Assembly: GCA_028821405.1 (NCBI GenBank)
Contig: JAPPGK010000027.1
Location: 1 to 64,000 of the forward strand
Direction: 5' to 3'
DNA length: 64,000 nucleotides
Source of the DNA: Gammaproteobacteria bacterium
GTDB taxonomy: Bacteria > Pseudomonadota > Gammaproteobacteria > Pseudomonadales > Azotimanducaceae
Below are positions 38,527 through 47,872 of the stretch, in pieces. Within the stretch, counting starts at the first letter, position 1. Each line of letters starts with the position of its first letter. The position numbers were made by a program, and so were the translations under genes. A model generated the notes under the pieces. The model was not told the origin of the DNA. It saw nothing but the letters and a program-made list of their open reading frames with translations, and made no database searches.

Positions 38527-38673
38527 CTAGGGAAGGTCTGAACAAGACCTTCCCTAGCGCGACACAGGGATGTGCCGCCAAATTCGATGGCGTAAGCCAT
38601 TGAATTTGCGAGCGAAACTATTTGTTTCGCTACTGTTCAAGTCCAGGGACGGACTTGAACAGAGGTTTCCTAG
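38527..38673. mobile_element. MITE-like 147-bp element composed of five consecutive hairpins with imperfect terminal inverted repeats
   Basis: Hairpins at 38527-38557, 38559-38578, 38580-38607, 38611-38631, 38633-38662; outer 20-bp ends CTAGGGAAGGTCTGAACAAG and (rc) CTAGGAAACCTCTGTTCAAG match at 15/20. Confidence 0.65.
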
Positions 38674-38700
38674 CAGCTGAGGACGAGGAGACGACCCAGA

Positions 38701-40341
38701 CTACGCGAACCGCGCCGGCGCCCGCGAGTTCTCCGCCCGCGTCTTGACGTCGATCAGGACCGTCTTGCCGTCGGCGTTCAAACGCTTGGCGCGCTCCAAC
38801 GCCGGTGCCATTTCCTCGGCCTTGGCGACATGGATTCCCTCCGCACCCATGGCCTTCGCGAGGTCCGCGTAGTCGCCCTGCATGTGCGAGACGCCGAACT
38901 GCTCCCGGGCCGTGGGGAAGCCGCCGGGATAGGTGGCCATGATGCCGTTGTTGAGCACGATGGTGGTGATCGGAATACCCGCCCGGGCCGAGGTTTCGAC
39001 ATCGAGACCGGACATGCCGAACGCGCCGTCTCCCATCAGGTTGACGCACATGCGCTCCGGTGCCGCCATCTTCGCACCGATCATCAGGGGAATGGAGAAG
39101 CCGAGATGGGTGGTCTTGCCCCAACCCACGTAGCTGTGCGGCGTGGTGGCGGTGTAGAACGGCACGATCTGGTCCCTGGGTGCCCCGGCGTCGTGGGTGA
39201 CGACGCTCGTTTCGCCGTCGAGCACCTGGTTCATCTCGTGGATCACCCGGTACGGCGAGAGCGGGCCGTCGTCGTTGGTGAGGTACGGCTGCCACTGGGC
39301 CAGCCAGGCATCGCGAGCCGCCTCGACGCGGGCCTTGGCGCCGGTGTCGCGGCCCGACTCGCCGATCAGGCCCCGGACGGCGTCGATCATGGCTTCGAGG
39401 GTGAGTTTGGCGTCGCCCACTAGGCCGATGTCGGCCACGGTGTCCTTGTTGATCTCCTCGTCGGCGATGACGGCGTGGATCAGGAGCTTGTCCCGGGAGA
39501 AGCGCTGGCCATAGGGCGTCGCAGTCAGCGAAGTGCCCACGGCGAACAGTACGTCGCAGGCATCGAGCCATTGACGGGCCGGTCCCGCGACGGTCGAGCC
39601 GCCCGCTCCCACCGACAGCGGGTGCCGCTCGTCGAACGCGGACTTGCCCGGCATCGACGTGTACACCGGTACGTCAAGCAATTCCGCAAGGGTCCGGAGT
39701 TCCCCGGTGGCGTCGGCGGACATCACGCCCGCACCGGCCCAGATCAGCGGCTCCTCGGCTGCGACGAGTTTCCGAGCTGCGTCCGCAACGGCACCGGCCG
39801 ACGGGGCATACAACGCTGGACCGGGCGACGTGTAGGCCGGCGCGTTGTCGGGAATGGGTTGCCGGCAGACGTCGCCGGGCATCTCCACGAGCACCGGCCC
39901 CGGCCTGCCGGAGCGCAATGCGTGGAACGCCCGACGCATGATGTTGCCGGTCTGATCCGCCCGGGTGATCACTTCGGCGCGCTTGAGGACCCGTTCCCAG
40001 GTTCTGGCCGCGAAGAAATTGGGACGTACGAACAGCATGTCCAGCGGATTGCCGCCGGGCAAGGCGAGGATCGGCACGTTGTCGGCGTTGGCCTGGGCAA
40101 GCCCGCCAACGGAGTTCTCGGCCCCGGCTTGCGATTGCACGGCGACGACGCCGAAGCGCTTGCGGTCCGATAGGCGCGAATAGCCGTCCGCCGCCATCAC
40201 CGCGCCCCGTTCGTGACGGAACGCCACCGGTCGGATGCCTTCCTTCGCCACCGCCTCGATCAACGGGTTCGACGGATAGCAGGACATCCAGGTGACACCC
40301 TCCTCCTTGAGTATCTTGGCGACGTACTCGACGCTATTCAT
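38701..40341 (-). CDS. Thiamine diphosphate-dependent enzyme (acetolactate synthase-like)
   Basis: FRHERGAVMAADGYSRLSDRKRFGVVAVQSQAGAENSVGGLAQA; GDGAFGMSGLDVETSARAGIPITTIVLNN. Confidence 0.9.
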   Translation of the reverse strand: MNSVEYVAKILKEEGVTWMSCYPSNPLIEAVAKEGIRPVAFRHERGAVMAADGYSRLSDRKRFGVVAVQSQAGAENSVGGLAQANADNVPILALPGGNPLDMLFVRPNFFAARTWERVLKRAEVITRADQTGNIMRRAFHALRSGRPGPVLVEMPGDVCRQPIPDNAPAYTSPGPALYAPSAGAVADAARKLVAAEEPLIWAGAGVMSADATGELRTLAELLDVPVYTSMPGKSAFDERHPLSVGAGGSTVAGPARQWLDACDVLFAVGTSLTATPYGQRFSRDKLLIHAVIADEEINKDTVADIGLVGDAKLTLEAMIDAVRGLIGESGRDTGAKARVEAARDAWLAQWQPYLTNDDGPLSPYRVIHEMNQVLDGETSVVTHDAGAPRDQIVPFYTATTPHSYVGWGKTTHLGFSIPLMIGAKMAAPERMCVNLMGDGAFGMSGLDVETSARAGIPITTIVLNNGIMATYPGGFPTAREQFGVSHMQGDYADLAKAMGAEGIHVAKAEEMAPALERAKRLNADGKTVLIDVKTRAENSRAPARFA

Positions 40342-40509
40342 GCGCGGCTCCGGCAGACAAACCCGCCATGTTACTCGACCGGCCGTGGCGCGCGTTCGCT
40401 AACGCGAGTTCGGGAGTTCGGGGAGTTCGGCGTTCAGGGTGGCACCAGGGCGCTACGGTTTGGCTCGTGGTGGTCGTTGGTTGCGTTGCGGGTATGTCAC
40501 CATGGTCGT

Positions 40510-41385
40510 ATGGCCGAAGACGAGCACTGGTTGGTAGTGCGCACCGGTCGCGAACGCCGCGAACTGCGTACGTTCGCATTGGTGTTGGCTGCCCGCGGTA
40601 TCGAGAATCGCATCGACCTCGTCGATGGGGTCTGGCGCTTACTTGTCGCCGCAGAGGATCTGGACCACGGGCGGGCGGAGATCGACGCCTACGAACGGGA
40701 GAACATCAGTCAACCAGCCCCCGCTTTTCCGATCAGAATCGATAGTGGTTGGTGGGGAGTCGCCGCCTATCTCGGCGTGATCTGGGCGGTCATGTTCGCC
40801 GAAGGCGCCGGCCTGTTCGGCTGGGATTGGCGCTCTGCCGGGAGGCTGCACGTTGCCTCGGTGATGTCGGGCGAATTGTGGCGCCTCGTCACGGCATTGA
40901 CCCTGCATGCGGACCTCGCGCACATTGTCGCGAACTCCCTGTTCGGCGCGGTATTCGGTCTGCTTGCGGGCCGATACTTCGGGTCAGGACTGGCGTGGCT
41001 CTGCATCGTCCTGGGTGGCACCCTGGGGAACGCCCTGAACGTACTGGTGCGTCCGGAGTTCTTCATGTCCATCGGCGCATCCACGGCGACGTTCGCCGCC
41101 GTGGGTCTTGCCGGCGCGTTCATGTGGCGCAGCGGCTACTTCCGTCAGGCTCGCTGGCAACGGCGCTTCGCACCGATCTTCGCCGCCATTGCGCTGTTCG
41201 CCTACACGGGCACCGGCGGCGAGAACACCGATGTCGTCGCCCATCTCACCGGGATGGTGGCTGGATTCCTGATCGGCCTCTACATCGCGCGTACCCGGCT
41301 GCACCTTTCCGGTCCCCGGGCGCAGCGGTTCTTCGCGTGGGCGGCGGTCGCCCTCGTCGGCATGGCGTGGATGCTCGCCGGCTGA
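40510..41385 (+). CDS. Rhomboid-family membrane protein (possible serine protease)
   Basis: WRLVTALTLHADLAHIVANSLFGAVFG; SIGASTATFAAVG (Ser region); VVAHLTGMVAGFLIG (His region). Confidence 0.85.
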   Translation: MAEDEHWLVVRTGRERRELRTFALVLAARGIENRIDLVDGVWRLLVAAEDLDHGRAEIDAYERENISQPAPAFPIRIDSGWWGVAAYLGVIWAVMFAEGAGLFGWDWRSAGRLHVASVMSGELWRLVTALTLHADLAHIVANSLFGAVFGLLAGRYFGSGLAWLCIVLGGTLGNALNVLVRPEFFMSIGASTATFAAVGLAGAFMWRSGYFRQARWQRRFAPIFAAIALFAYTGTGGENTDVVAHLTGMVAGFLIGLYIARTRLHLSGPRAQRFFAWAAVALVGMAWMLAG

Positions 41386-41394
41386 CGGATCCCG

Positions 41395-41451
41395 TAGGGA
41401 CGGGCTTGTCCCGTCCCGTGCGCCACGCGGGCGACCGCAAGGTCGCCCCTA
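41395..41451. repeat. Paired REP-like palindromes GGGACGGG-CTTGT-CCCGTCCC and GGGCGACC-GCAA-GGTCGCCC bounded by TAGGG/CCCTA
   Basis: Perfect 8-bp arms in both hairpins; related palindromes at 16141-16198, 20343-20367, 50547-50573. Confidence 0.92.
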
Positions 41452-43581
41452 GGGGGCCGCGTCTTGCGTGGGCGTGGGTTCTGCCCTCGCCTTCAGCGCC
41501 TCGGCAATCACGTACTGCCGGATCAGTTCCGTCTCCTCCTCCGTGACCGCGGCGGCGAAAGACAACATCCCCTTGTCGGCCAGCACACCGCCCCGCACGA
41601 TGTCCTGGAAGCGGTCGTGGGTGTCCCTGCTCATCATGCGCAGGTCGGCGTTGATGGTCGCCACGGCGTCGATACCGTGGCAGCCGACACAGGTCCGGTT
41701 GTATAGAACCTCCCCGCGCGCGATGTCCTCCTCGGTGGCGGTGAGCGGCGGCGGCTCGGGCATCTCGGCATCGCTGAGTTCTCGCGTTGTCTCCCCTTGT
41801 GCCCCCAGCTTGAACACCATCAACCGACCGTCGCTTTCCTCCCGCCACCAGGCGCGGCTGACCAGCACCGCCAAGTACTGTTCGCCGCCGATCGCGTAGG
41901 TGATGGGCGATGCGGGCGTGTTGCCGAGGGTCTCGTATTCCCACAGCACCGAGCCGTCGTCGGCGTCGTAAGCGGCGAGTTGACCGGCGGCATCGCCTTG
42001 GAAGACCAAGCCCCCGGCGGTCGCCAGGGTGCCGCCGTTGTACGGTGTGGCGCGCTCGACACTCCAGACTTCCTCCCCCGTCAACGGATCGAGTGCCTTG
42101 AGGTAGCCCCGGTTCTCCGGCTGCGGCGGTGCATCTTCGGCCGGGCGCATGTCGACGCCGAGGCTCATGCGGTTCGGATCGAGTTCGTATTCCCCGGTAT
42201 CCAGGAACGATTGCGGCAGCCCATACCAGGCCGCCATGTCCTGCACCGGCAGGTAGGCGACGCCACGATCAGGGTCCACCGCCATGGCCTGCCAACTGTG
42301 GCCTCCAGCGTTGCTCGGCAACACCCATTGGGCCTTTTCGTCGTAAGCCATTTCCGGATCCTCAACGGGGCGCCCGGTCGCCATGTCAATATGCGTCGCC
42401 CAGTTCAGGCGCACGTACGGATTCGCGCGCAGGAGTTCCCCGTCTTTCCGGTCCAGCACATAGAAGAAGCCATTCTTCGGTCCCTGCAGGAGCACGGAGC
42501 GGACCTTGCCGTCGATCTCCATGTCGAGCAGTGCGATGTCCTGACAGGCGTTGAAGTCCCAGTTGTCGGCCGGCGTCATCTGGAAAAACCAGTTCATCCG
42601 CCCGGTGTTCGGGTTCACCGACATGACGCCGCCGAGGAACAGGTTGTCGCCACCGCCCGGGGAGCGGATCTTGCGCGGCCAGGGTGCGCCGTTGCCGGTG
42701 CCGAACAGGAGTTGGTCGAACTTGGCGTCGTAGACAATGGCGTGCCAGACGGTTCCGCCGCCGCCTAGTTTCCACCACTCGCCCCCCCAGGTCTTGGCGG
42801 CTTCCTCGAGTTCCGGATGTTCGAAGGGCTTGGAAGGATCGCCGGGAACGGTGAAGAACCGCCAGGCGAGTTCGCCCGTCTGGGCATCGTAGGCCGAGAG
42901 GTGGCCGCGGATCCCGAACTCCGAACTGCTCTGGCCGATGAACACCTTGCCGTGAACGGCGCGGGGTGCGCCGGTAATGGTGTAGGGACTGTGGGTCGGG
43001 TAGTGGGTGGTGTCGACGTCCCAGATCTTCTCCCCGGTAGCCTGGTCGAGGGCGACGAGCCGGGCGTCGAAGGTCGCGAAGTAGAGCTTGCCCCTGTAGG
43101 CGGCCACGCCACGGTTCGCCGGTCCGCCGCAGCAGGAGTAGCGCGCCGAACCCCGGTCGGTCTCCGGGTCGAAACGCCAGATCTCCTCGCCGGTCTTGGC
43201 GTCCACGGCGTAGGCGACACTCCACGCGTCCGTGAAGTACATGACGCCGTCGATCACCAGGGGCGTCGCCTGCAACCGATGGGGAATGTCGAGGTTCTTG
43301 ACCCAGGCGAGGCCAAGTGTCCCCACGGTGTCCCGGTTGATCCGGGTGAGCGTCGAGAATCGCAGTTCGTCGTAGGTCTGGCCATGGGCGAGCCAGCTTC
43401 CCGGTTCGACCTCGCCAGCGGCGATGACACGCGCCTCGTCAACCCAACCCGAGGGAGGCGCTTCCCCTGCGGTCCCCGTGGACGTTCCTACATCGGCGGC
43501 ATCCTTGATACATGCGGTCACCACCAACGCGATGGCCGGAAGCAAGACCAGGGTCCGCGCCCACTGGCGAAATGACTTCAT
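41449..43581 (-). CDS. PQQ-dependent dehydrogenase with C-terminal cytochrome c domain
   Basis: Beta-propeller repeats (ALDQATGEKIW, AYDAQTGELAW, ALDPLTGEEVW), YSCCGGPANRGVA, C-terminal CVGCH haem motif; lipoprotein-like N-terminus starting MKSFRQWARTL. Confidence 0.92.
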   Translation of the reverse strand: MKSFRQWARTLVLLPAIALVVTACIKDAADVGTSTGTAGEAPPSGWVDEARVIAAGEVEPGSWLAHGQTYDELRFSTLTRINRDTVGTLGLAWVKNLDIPHRLQATPLVIDGVMYFTDAWSVAYAVDAKTGEEIWRFDPETDRGSARYSCCGGPANRGVAAYRGKLYFATFDARLVALDQATGEKIWDVDTTHYPTHSPYTITGAPRAVHGKVFIGQSSSEFGIRGHLSAYDAQTGELAWRFFTVPGDPSKPFEHPELEEAAKTWGGEWWKLGGGGTVWHAIVYDAKFDQLLFGTGNGAPWPRKIRSPGGGDNLFLGGVMSVNPNTGRMNWFFQMTPADNWDFNACQDIALLDMEIDGKVRSVLLQGPKNGFFYVLDRKDGELLRANPYVRLNWATHIDMATGRPVEDPEMAYDEKAQWVLPSNAGGHSWQAMAVDPDRGVAYLPVQDMAAWYGLPQSFLDTGEYELDPNRMSLGVDMRPAEDAPPQPENRGYLKALDPLTGEEVWSVERATPYNGGTLATAGGLVFQGDAAGQLAAYDADDGSVLWEYETLGNTPASPITYAIGGEQYLAVLVSRAWWREESDGRLMVFKLGAQGETTRELSDAEMPEPPPLTATEEDIARGEVLYNRTCVGCHGIDAVATINADLRMMSRDTHDRFQDIVRGGVLADKGMLSFAAAVTEEETELIRQYVIAEALKARAEPTPTQDAAP

Positions 43582-43640
43582 TGCATCCCCTCCCAATGCG
43601 AACGAAAGCGTTGGATGCTAACCCTCGACAGGGAGAACGC

Positions 43641-45488
43641 CTAGTCCGGCACTGGAATCCGAGCAGCCTTGGCCTCGTCGTACCACCACGCCGACGGGAA
43701 ACTGGTGCGGTATTCGGCATCGACGGGAGGGCGACCGAATTTGTCCCAGTAGACCACGTTGGGGCCCTCCACCGCGATCAGCGGGATCGTCAGGAAGTTC
43801 CACAAGAGAATCCGGTCGAGCGCCCGCTGCGCAGCCGTGAGTTCCTCCCTCGAACGCGCGTTCAAGACCCGCATGATCAGCTCGTCCACAGCTTCGCTCT
43901 CGATGCCGGAGAGGTTCCGGGTTCGCGGCAGCATGGCGTTGCTCGAATGCCAGTAGGAGACGATCTCGACTCCTGCGGGATTCGCCACCCCAAGCTGACC
44001 GAAGGAAATGTCGAAGTCGAAGTCCTTCATGATGTTGACGTAGTGCGCCGCATCCACCAACCGTAGGCGCGTATCGATCCCCAACTTCTGCAACTGGTCG
44101 ACGAACTGGATGACCATGCGCCGCTCTTCCACGCTACGCAATACGAACGACAGCGTGAGCCGCTCGCCCCCGTCGTTCGTCAGGGCGCCGTTGCGCACCA
44201 CCCAGCCTGCGGTACGAAGCAATTCCCGCGCCTCGAGCAGCAAATCCCGGTTGCGGCCGATCCCGTTCGAGGTCCTGAGTTCGAACGCCTCGGTGAACAC
44301 CCGAACCGGGATCTCGTCCCGGAAGGGCGCCAAGAGGCGGATCTCGGCCGTACTCGGTCGACCCGCCGCCGCGAAGCTCGACGGCGCGAAATAGCTGTCC
44401 GGTCGGGTGTGGAACCCACGGGTGATCACCCGGTTGTGCCAGCCGTAGTCGAACGCAAGCGTCAGCGCCTCGCGAACCCGCGCGTCCTTGAGATGCTCCC
44501 GGCGACTGTTGATCACCAAGCCGCTCAGCAGCCCGACGTAGTACTGGAAGTTGTGCTTGCGTTTGACCAGCCAGCCCTTGGCCAGGGCGTCGTCGTAGCG
44601 GTCGAACCAGTACCGGGGATCGGTTTCCCGCCAGACGTCGATGAGCCCCTTTCGAAACGCCTCACGGGCGACGGTGTCGTCGCGATAGAAGTCGTAGCGG
44701 ATGGCGTCGAGATTGTGGCGGCCGCGATGCACCCCGAGATTCTTCCCCCAGTAGTCCGGCACGCGTTCGTAGCGCAAGGAGCGCGACTGCTTGAACTCGG
44801 CGATTCGGTAAGGACCGCTTCCCAGCGGCGGCGTCTGGGTGGTCTTGGTATAGTCTGCCTCGCGCCAGTAGTGCTCGGGGAGAATCGCGATCTTGCCGAG
44901 GCTCGACACCACCGCGGGGTTCAAGCCGTTCCGGTCGTTCAGATGGAACGTGAAGTCGTGGTCGCCGTGGACTTCCACCAAGTCCACCATGCCGAAAGCC
45001 GATTGCAGGTTGAATGCTGAATTCTTGGCGATGTGTTCGAAGGTGAAGCGCACGTCGCGGGCGGTCAGGGGGACGCCGTCGTGCCAGCGGGCTTGTTGCC
45101 GCAGCCGTACGCGGACCCGGCTGAAGTCGTCGGCGATCATCACGCCCTCGGCTAGGTTGCCGTAGAAGGTGCCGATCTCGTCGTCCGACGCGGTGAACAG
45201 GCCGTCGTAGAAGAACGGGTTGGACCCGAAGTCGTGCTGCACGCCCGGCGCAACCATGCCCTTGTGCAGATACGGCGTGAACGAGTTCCAAGGGGTGTCC
45301 GTCGCCAGCACCATCATGCCGCCCTTAGGTGCGTCCGGATCGACGTATTCGAAGTGCTCGAAATCGGCGGGATACTTGAAATCGCCGAAGAACGACACGC
45401 CGTGTTCGAACGCCGGCTCGGCGGCGGCCAGCGCGGCCGCGCCGGCGACGGCCAGCAAGAATGTCGGCGCCGTCGGCCTTGTCCTCAT
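43641..45488 (-). CDS. Extracellular solute-binding protein family 5 (YejA-like peptide/oligopeptide SBP)
   Basis: Signal peptide MRTRPTAPTFLLAVAGAAALAAA; FFGDFKYPADFEHFEYVDPDAPKGGMM; LGSGPYRIAEF. Confidence 0.88.
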   Translation of the reverse strand: MRTRPTAPTFLLAVAGAAALAAAEPAFEHGVSFFGDFKYPADFEHFEYVDPDAPKGGMMVLATDTPWNSFTPYLHKGMVAPGVQHDFGSNPFFYDGLFTASDDEIGTFYGNLAEGVMIADDFSRVRVRLRQQARWHDGVPLTARDVRFTFEHIAKNSAFNLQSAFGMVDLVEVHGDHDFTFHLNDRNGLNPAVVSSLGKIAILPEHYWREADYTKTTQTPPLGSGPYRIAEFKQSRSLRYERVPDYWGKNLGVHRGRHNLDAIRYDFYRDDTVAREAFRKGLIDVWRETDPRYWFDRYDDALAKGWLVKRKHNFQYYVGLLSGLVINSRREHLKDARVREALTLAFDYGWHNRVITRGFHTRPDSYFAPSSFAAAGRPSTAEIRLLAPFRDEIPVRVFTEAFELRTSNGIGRNRDLLLEARELLRTAGWVVRNGALTNDGGERLTLSFVLRSVEERRMVIQFVDQLQKLGIDTRLRLVDAAHYVNIMKDFDFDISFGQLGVANPAGVEIVSYWHSSNAMLPRTRNLSGIESEAVDELIMRVLNARSREELTAAQRALDRILLWNFLTIPLIAVEGPNVVYWDKFGRPPVDAEYRTSFPSAWWYDEAKAARIPVPD

Positions 45489-45576
45489 CCGCTCCCCTTG
45501 CAGCGCGGGTCGATCACAACGGGACACCACAAGGGCGTCCCCCACGAACAACCGGCCCAACGGTTCGGGCAAAGGG

Positions 45577-46668
45577 TCAGAGATCGGCCAGGTCGACTGC
45601 CTTGCCGGTCCGCGACGACTCGAAGATCCCCAGCATGATCTTCATGGACTCGATGTTGTCCCGACCGCTGCTGATGGGCTCGGCGCCGGTCGTCGCGCAT
45701 TCCGCGAAATGCAGGATCTCGTTCACGAAGAAGTTGGAGCTGGGCAGCTCGCCATCGAGCGTCGGAATCGGCTCGAAGGGCGGCTCCATGATCTTCTTCA
45801 AGTCCTCTGGACGATTGCGCGGATCGAGTTCCTCCTTCTCCGCGAACAGGACCCTCCCGAAGTGGGCGACGGGCCTGTCCTCGTCACCCAAGTCGGGCGG
45901 CGTCGACTGGATGGTTCCCTTGGTGCCGATCACCGTGTACGAGGGGACCCCGGGGGCGACATAGGTGGTCCAGCTCGCGAACATGTCCCCGATCGCCCCG
46001 TTTTCGAATTCGAGGGTTCCGGCGACCAGATCCTCTGCGCCATTTAGCATCTCCGGCTGCACGCTACGGCAGACCCCTGTTACGCGCTTGACGTTGCCGA
46101 CGTAGTAGCGGAGCAGATCCAGGTGGTGAATCGCGTTCAGGGCCAGGACGCCGCCGCCCTCGTTGGCGTCGTTCATCCACGACTTCCTCGGACCCGACAT
46201 GATGAGATGGGTTCGCGCCGCCTGGATGTCGCCCAGCGTCCCGTCCTCGATCAGGCGTTTCGCCGCCCGGGCTTCCGGCGAGTAGCGCAGGTGCTGGGCG
46301 ACCATCAGGATGACGCCCGCCTTGTCGGCGGCGCGGATCATGGCCCGGCACTCGTCGAGGTCTTGGGCCATCGCCTTCTCGGTGAGCGCGTGCTTGCCGG
46401 CTTCGGCGGCGGCAATGGCTTGCGGGGCGTGGTGCCGGTGCCCCGTGCAGATGTCCACCGCGTCGATGTCGGCGTCACGGAGCATCTCCTCGTAGTCCGT
46501 GTACACGGCCTCCACACCGGTCTTCTTTGCGTACGCCTCGGCGAGGGGTCGGACGATGTCGCATACGGCCGTCAAACGTACCCGGTCGGGATGCCTGAGG
46601 TAGGCATCCATGTGGCGGTTGGAGATTCCCCCCGTGCCAACCAAGCCGACTTTCAATGGTTCGGGCAT
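45577..46668 (-). CDS. Gfo/Idh/MocA-family oxidoreductase
   Basis: KVGLVGTGGISNRHMDAYLRHPDRVRLTAVCDIV; EKAMAQDLDECRAMI. Confidence 0.93.
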   Translation of the reverse strand: MPEPLKVGLVGTGGISNRHMDAYLRHPDRVRLTAVCDIVRPLAEAYAKKTGVEAVYTDYEEMLRDADIDAVDICTGHRHHAPQAIAAAEAGKHALTEKAMAQDLDECRAMIRAADKAGVILMVAQHLRYSPEARAAKRLIEDGTLGDIQAARTHLIMSGPRKSWMNDANEGGGVLALNAIHHLDLLRYYVGNVKRVTGVCRSVQPEMLNGAEDLVAGTLEFENGAIGDMFASWTTYVAPGVPSYTVIGTKGTIQSTPPDLGDEDRPVAHFGRVLFAEKEELDPRNRPEDLKKIMEPPFEPIPTLDGELPSSNFFVNEILHFAECATTGAEPISSGRDNIESMKIMLGIFESSRTGKAVDLADL

Positions 46669-46744
46669 GTCTTTCCTTAATCCGGCGCGCACCTCGTCGC
46701 GACTCGCGATTGAGCGAGCGAGCACCAACACAAAGCCTACGAGG

Positions 46745-47635
46745 TCAATCGCGGCGCTTGACCTTGCACATGACGCCGCCTTCGCCGCCACCGAGGCCAA
46801 ACGACCGTTGCCAGACGCCGGGCGTTACGCAGTCTTCCGGAATGAGGCCCGCCCAGGGATCCTCCGGGCGCATCCAGGTGCGGATCATGCCCGGCTCCCA
46901 CTCGGCGAAGTGCGTCTCCTGGCGGCCGCGGCCGCCGGGCCGCCCCTGCCGGATGAGACACATGCCGCCGCCGTCGATGTGGAACGAGATCGTGTTGCCG
47001 CCTTCGGTGCCCTGCGCCTTCAGCTGCCGGATCGTGGCGTCATCCACGCCGCCCGGCGTGAAGTCCATCGACAAGCGGACCTTGCCCTCGTAGATGACCT
47101 CGGAGCGTTCCTTTTCGACCGTCATCTCGTCGCAGACGTACTTCGGCCAGCCCCAGCAGTTGCCCTCGAGCGCCGTGTAGAAATTCGGCACCGGCACGCT
47201 GATCACCAGCCACGACTCGATGCCGTCGGGACACAGGGCCTTGACCATGACACGGCCCTCCAGGAACGGGATCTTGTTGTTCATATCCCAGTACGAAACC
47301 ATCACCTCCGGCTTCTCCGGCATGGCGAGCGGCGGGTACATATAGGACTCGTACAGATCGAGGTCGGCGGGTTCGATGACCGTGGTGTGCCCAAAGGACC
47401 CCGCCCCGGACTTGTCCATCTCCTCGACCTGCTCCGACGTCAGCCTCGGGCTCACCACGCGATCCACGTCCATGTTGATGATCTCGTCCCGGTCCGGGTC
47501 GGCAATCCACCGGGCGACGTTCTCCAAGAGGATCCTCGCGAAGATCTCCCGATCTTGTTCGGTCTGCATCTGCTCGACGGTCATCTGCTTCCCGGATGCG
47601 TGCTTTTCTCTCGGGAACGTTACGATCTTGCTCAT
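46745..47635 (-). CDS. Acetoacetate decarboxylase-like protein
   Basis: WLVISVPVPNFYTALEGNCWGWPKYVCDEMTVEKERSEVIYEGKVRLSMDF. Confidence 0.65.
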   Translation of the reverse strand: MSKIVTFPREKHASGKQMTVEQMQTEQDREIFARILLENVARWIADPDRDEIINMDVDRVVSPRLTSEQVEEMDKSGAGSFGHTTVIEPADLDLYESYMYPPLAMPEKPEVMVSYWDMNNKIPFLEGRVMVKALCPDGIESWLVISVPVPNFYTALEGNCWGWPKYVCDEMTVEKERSEVIYEGKVRLSMDFTPGGVDDATIRQLKAQGTEGGNTISFHIDGGGMCLIRQGRPGGRGRQETHFAEWEPGMIRTWMRPEDPWAGLIPEDCVTPGVWQRSFGLGGGEGGVMCKVKRRD

Positions 47636-47872
47636 GGTTGGCCCTCCCAACAGGCTCATCGTCAGCTTCTCTCAGCCATCCTAAAGACTGACCATCCTGC
47701 GAGCAAGCACAGCCCCGCTATCGGCAGGTTAGCGAGCACTCACCGAGGAATTGTTACCAACGTACTCAACGTGCTAGTGTTTGTCGGTGACCTCGCCCGC
47801 AGCTCTTGACTGACCCGTAACACACCTCGTCTCAGCCACCACCTCGGGCGCGTCTCGTAGCGAACCACGATC

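Noticed and set aside
38527-38673. Integron attC array or CRISPR leader
   Set aside because: The five hairpins have unrelated sequences, there is no integrase or cassette structure, and the hairpins are not repeats of each other.
41395-41451. Rho-independent terminators
   Set aside because: Hairpins are strong but lack a following T-tract; they match a repeated palindrome family instead. Termination is possible but not supported by sequence alone.
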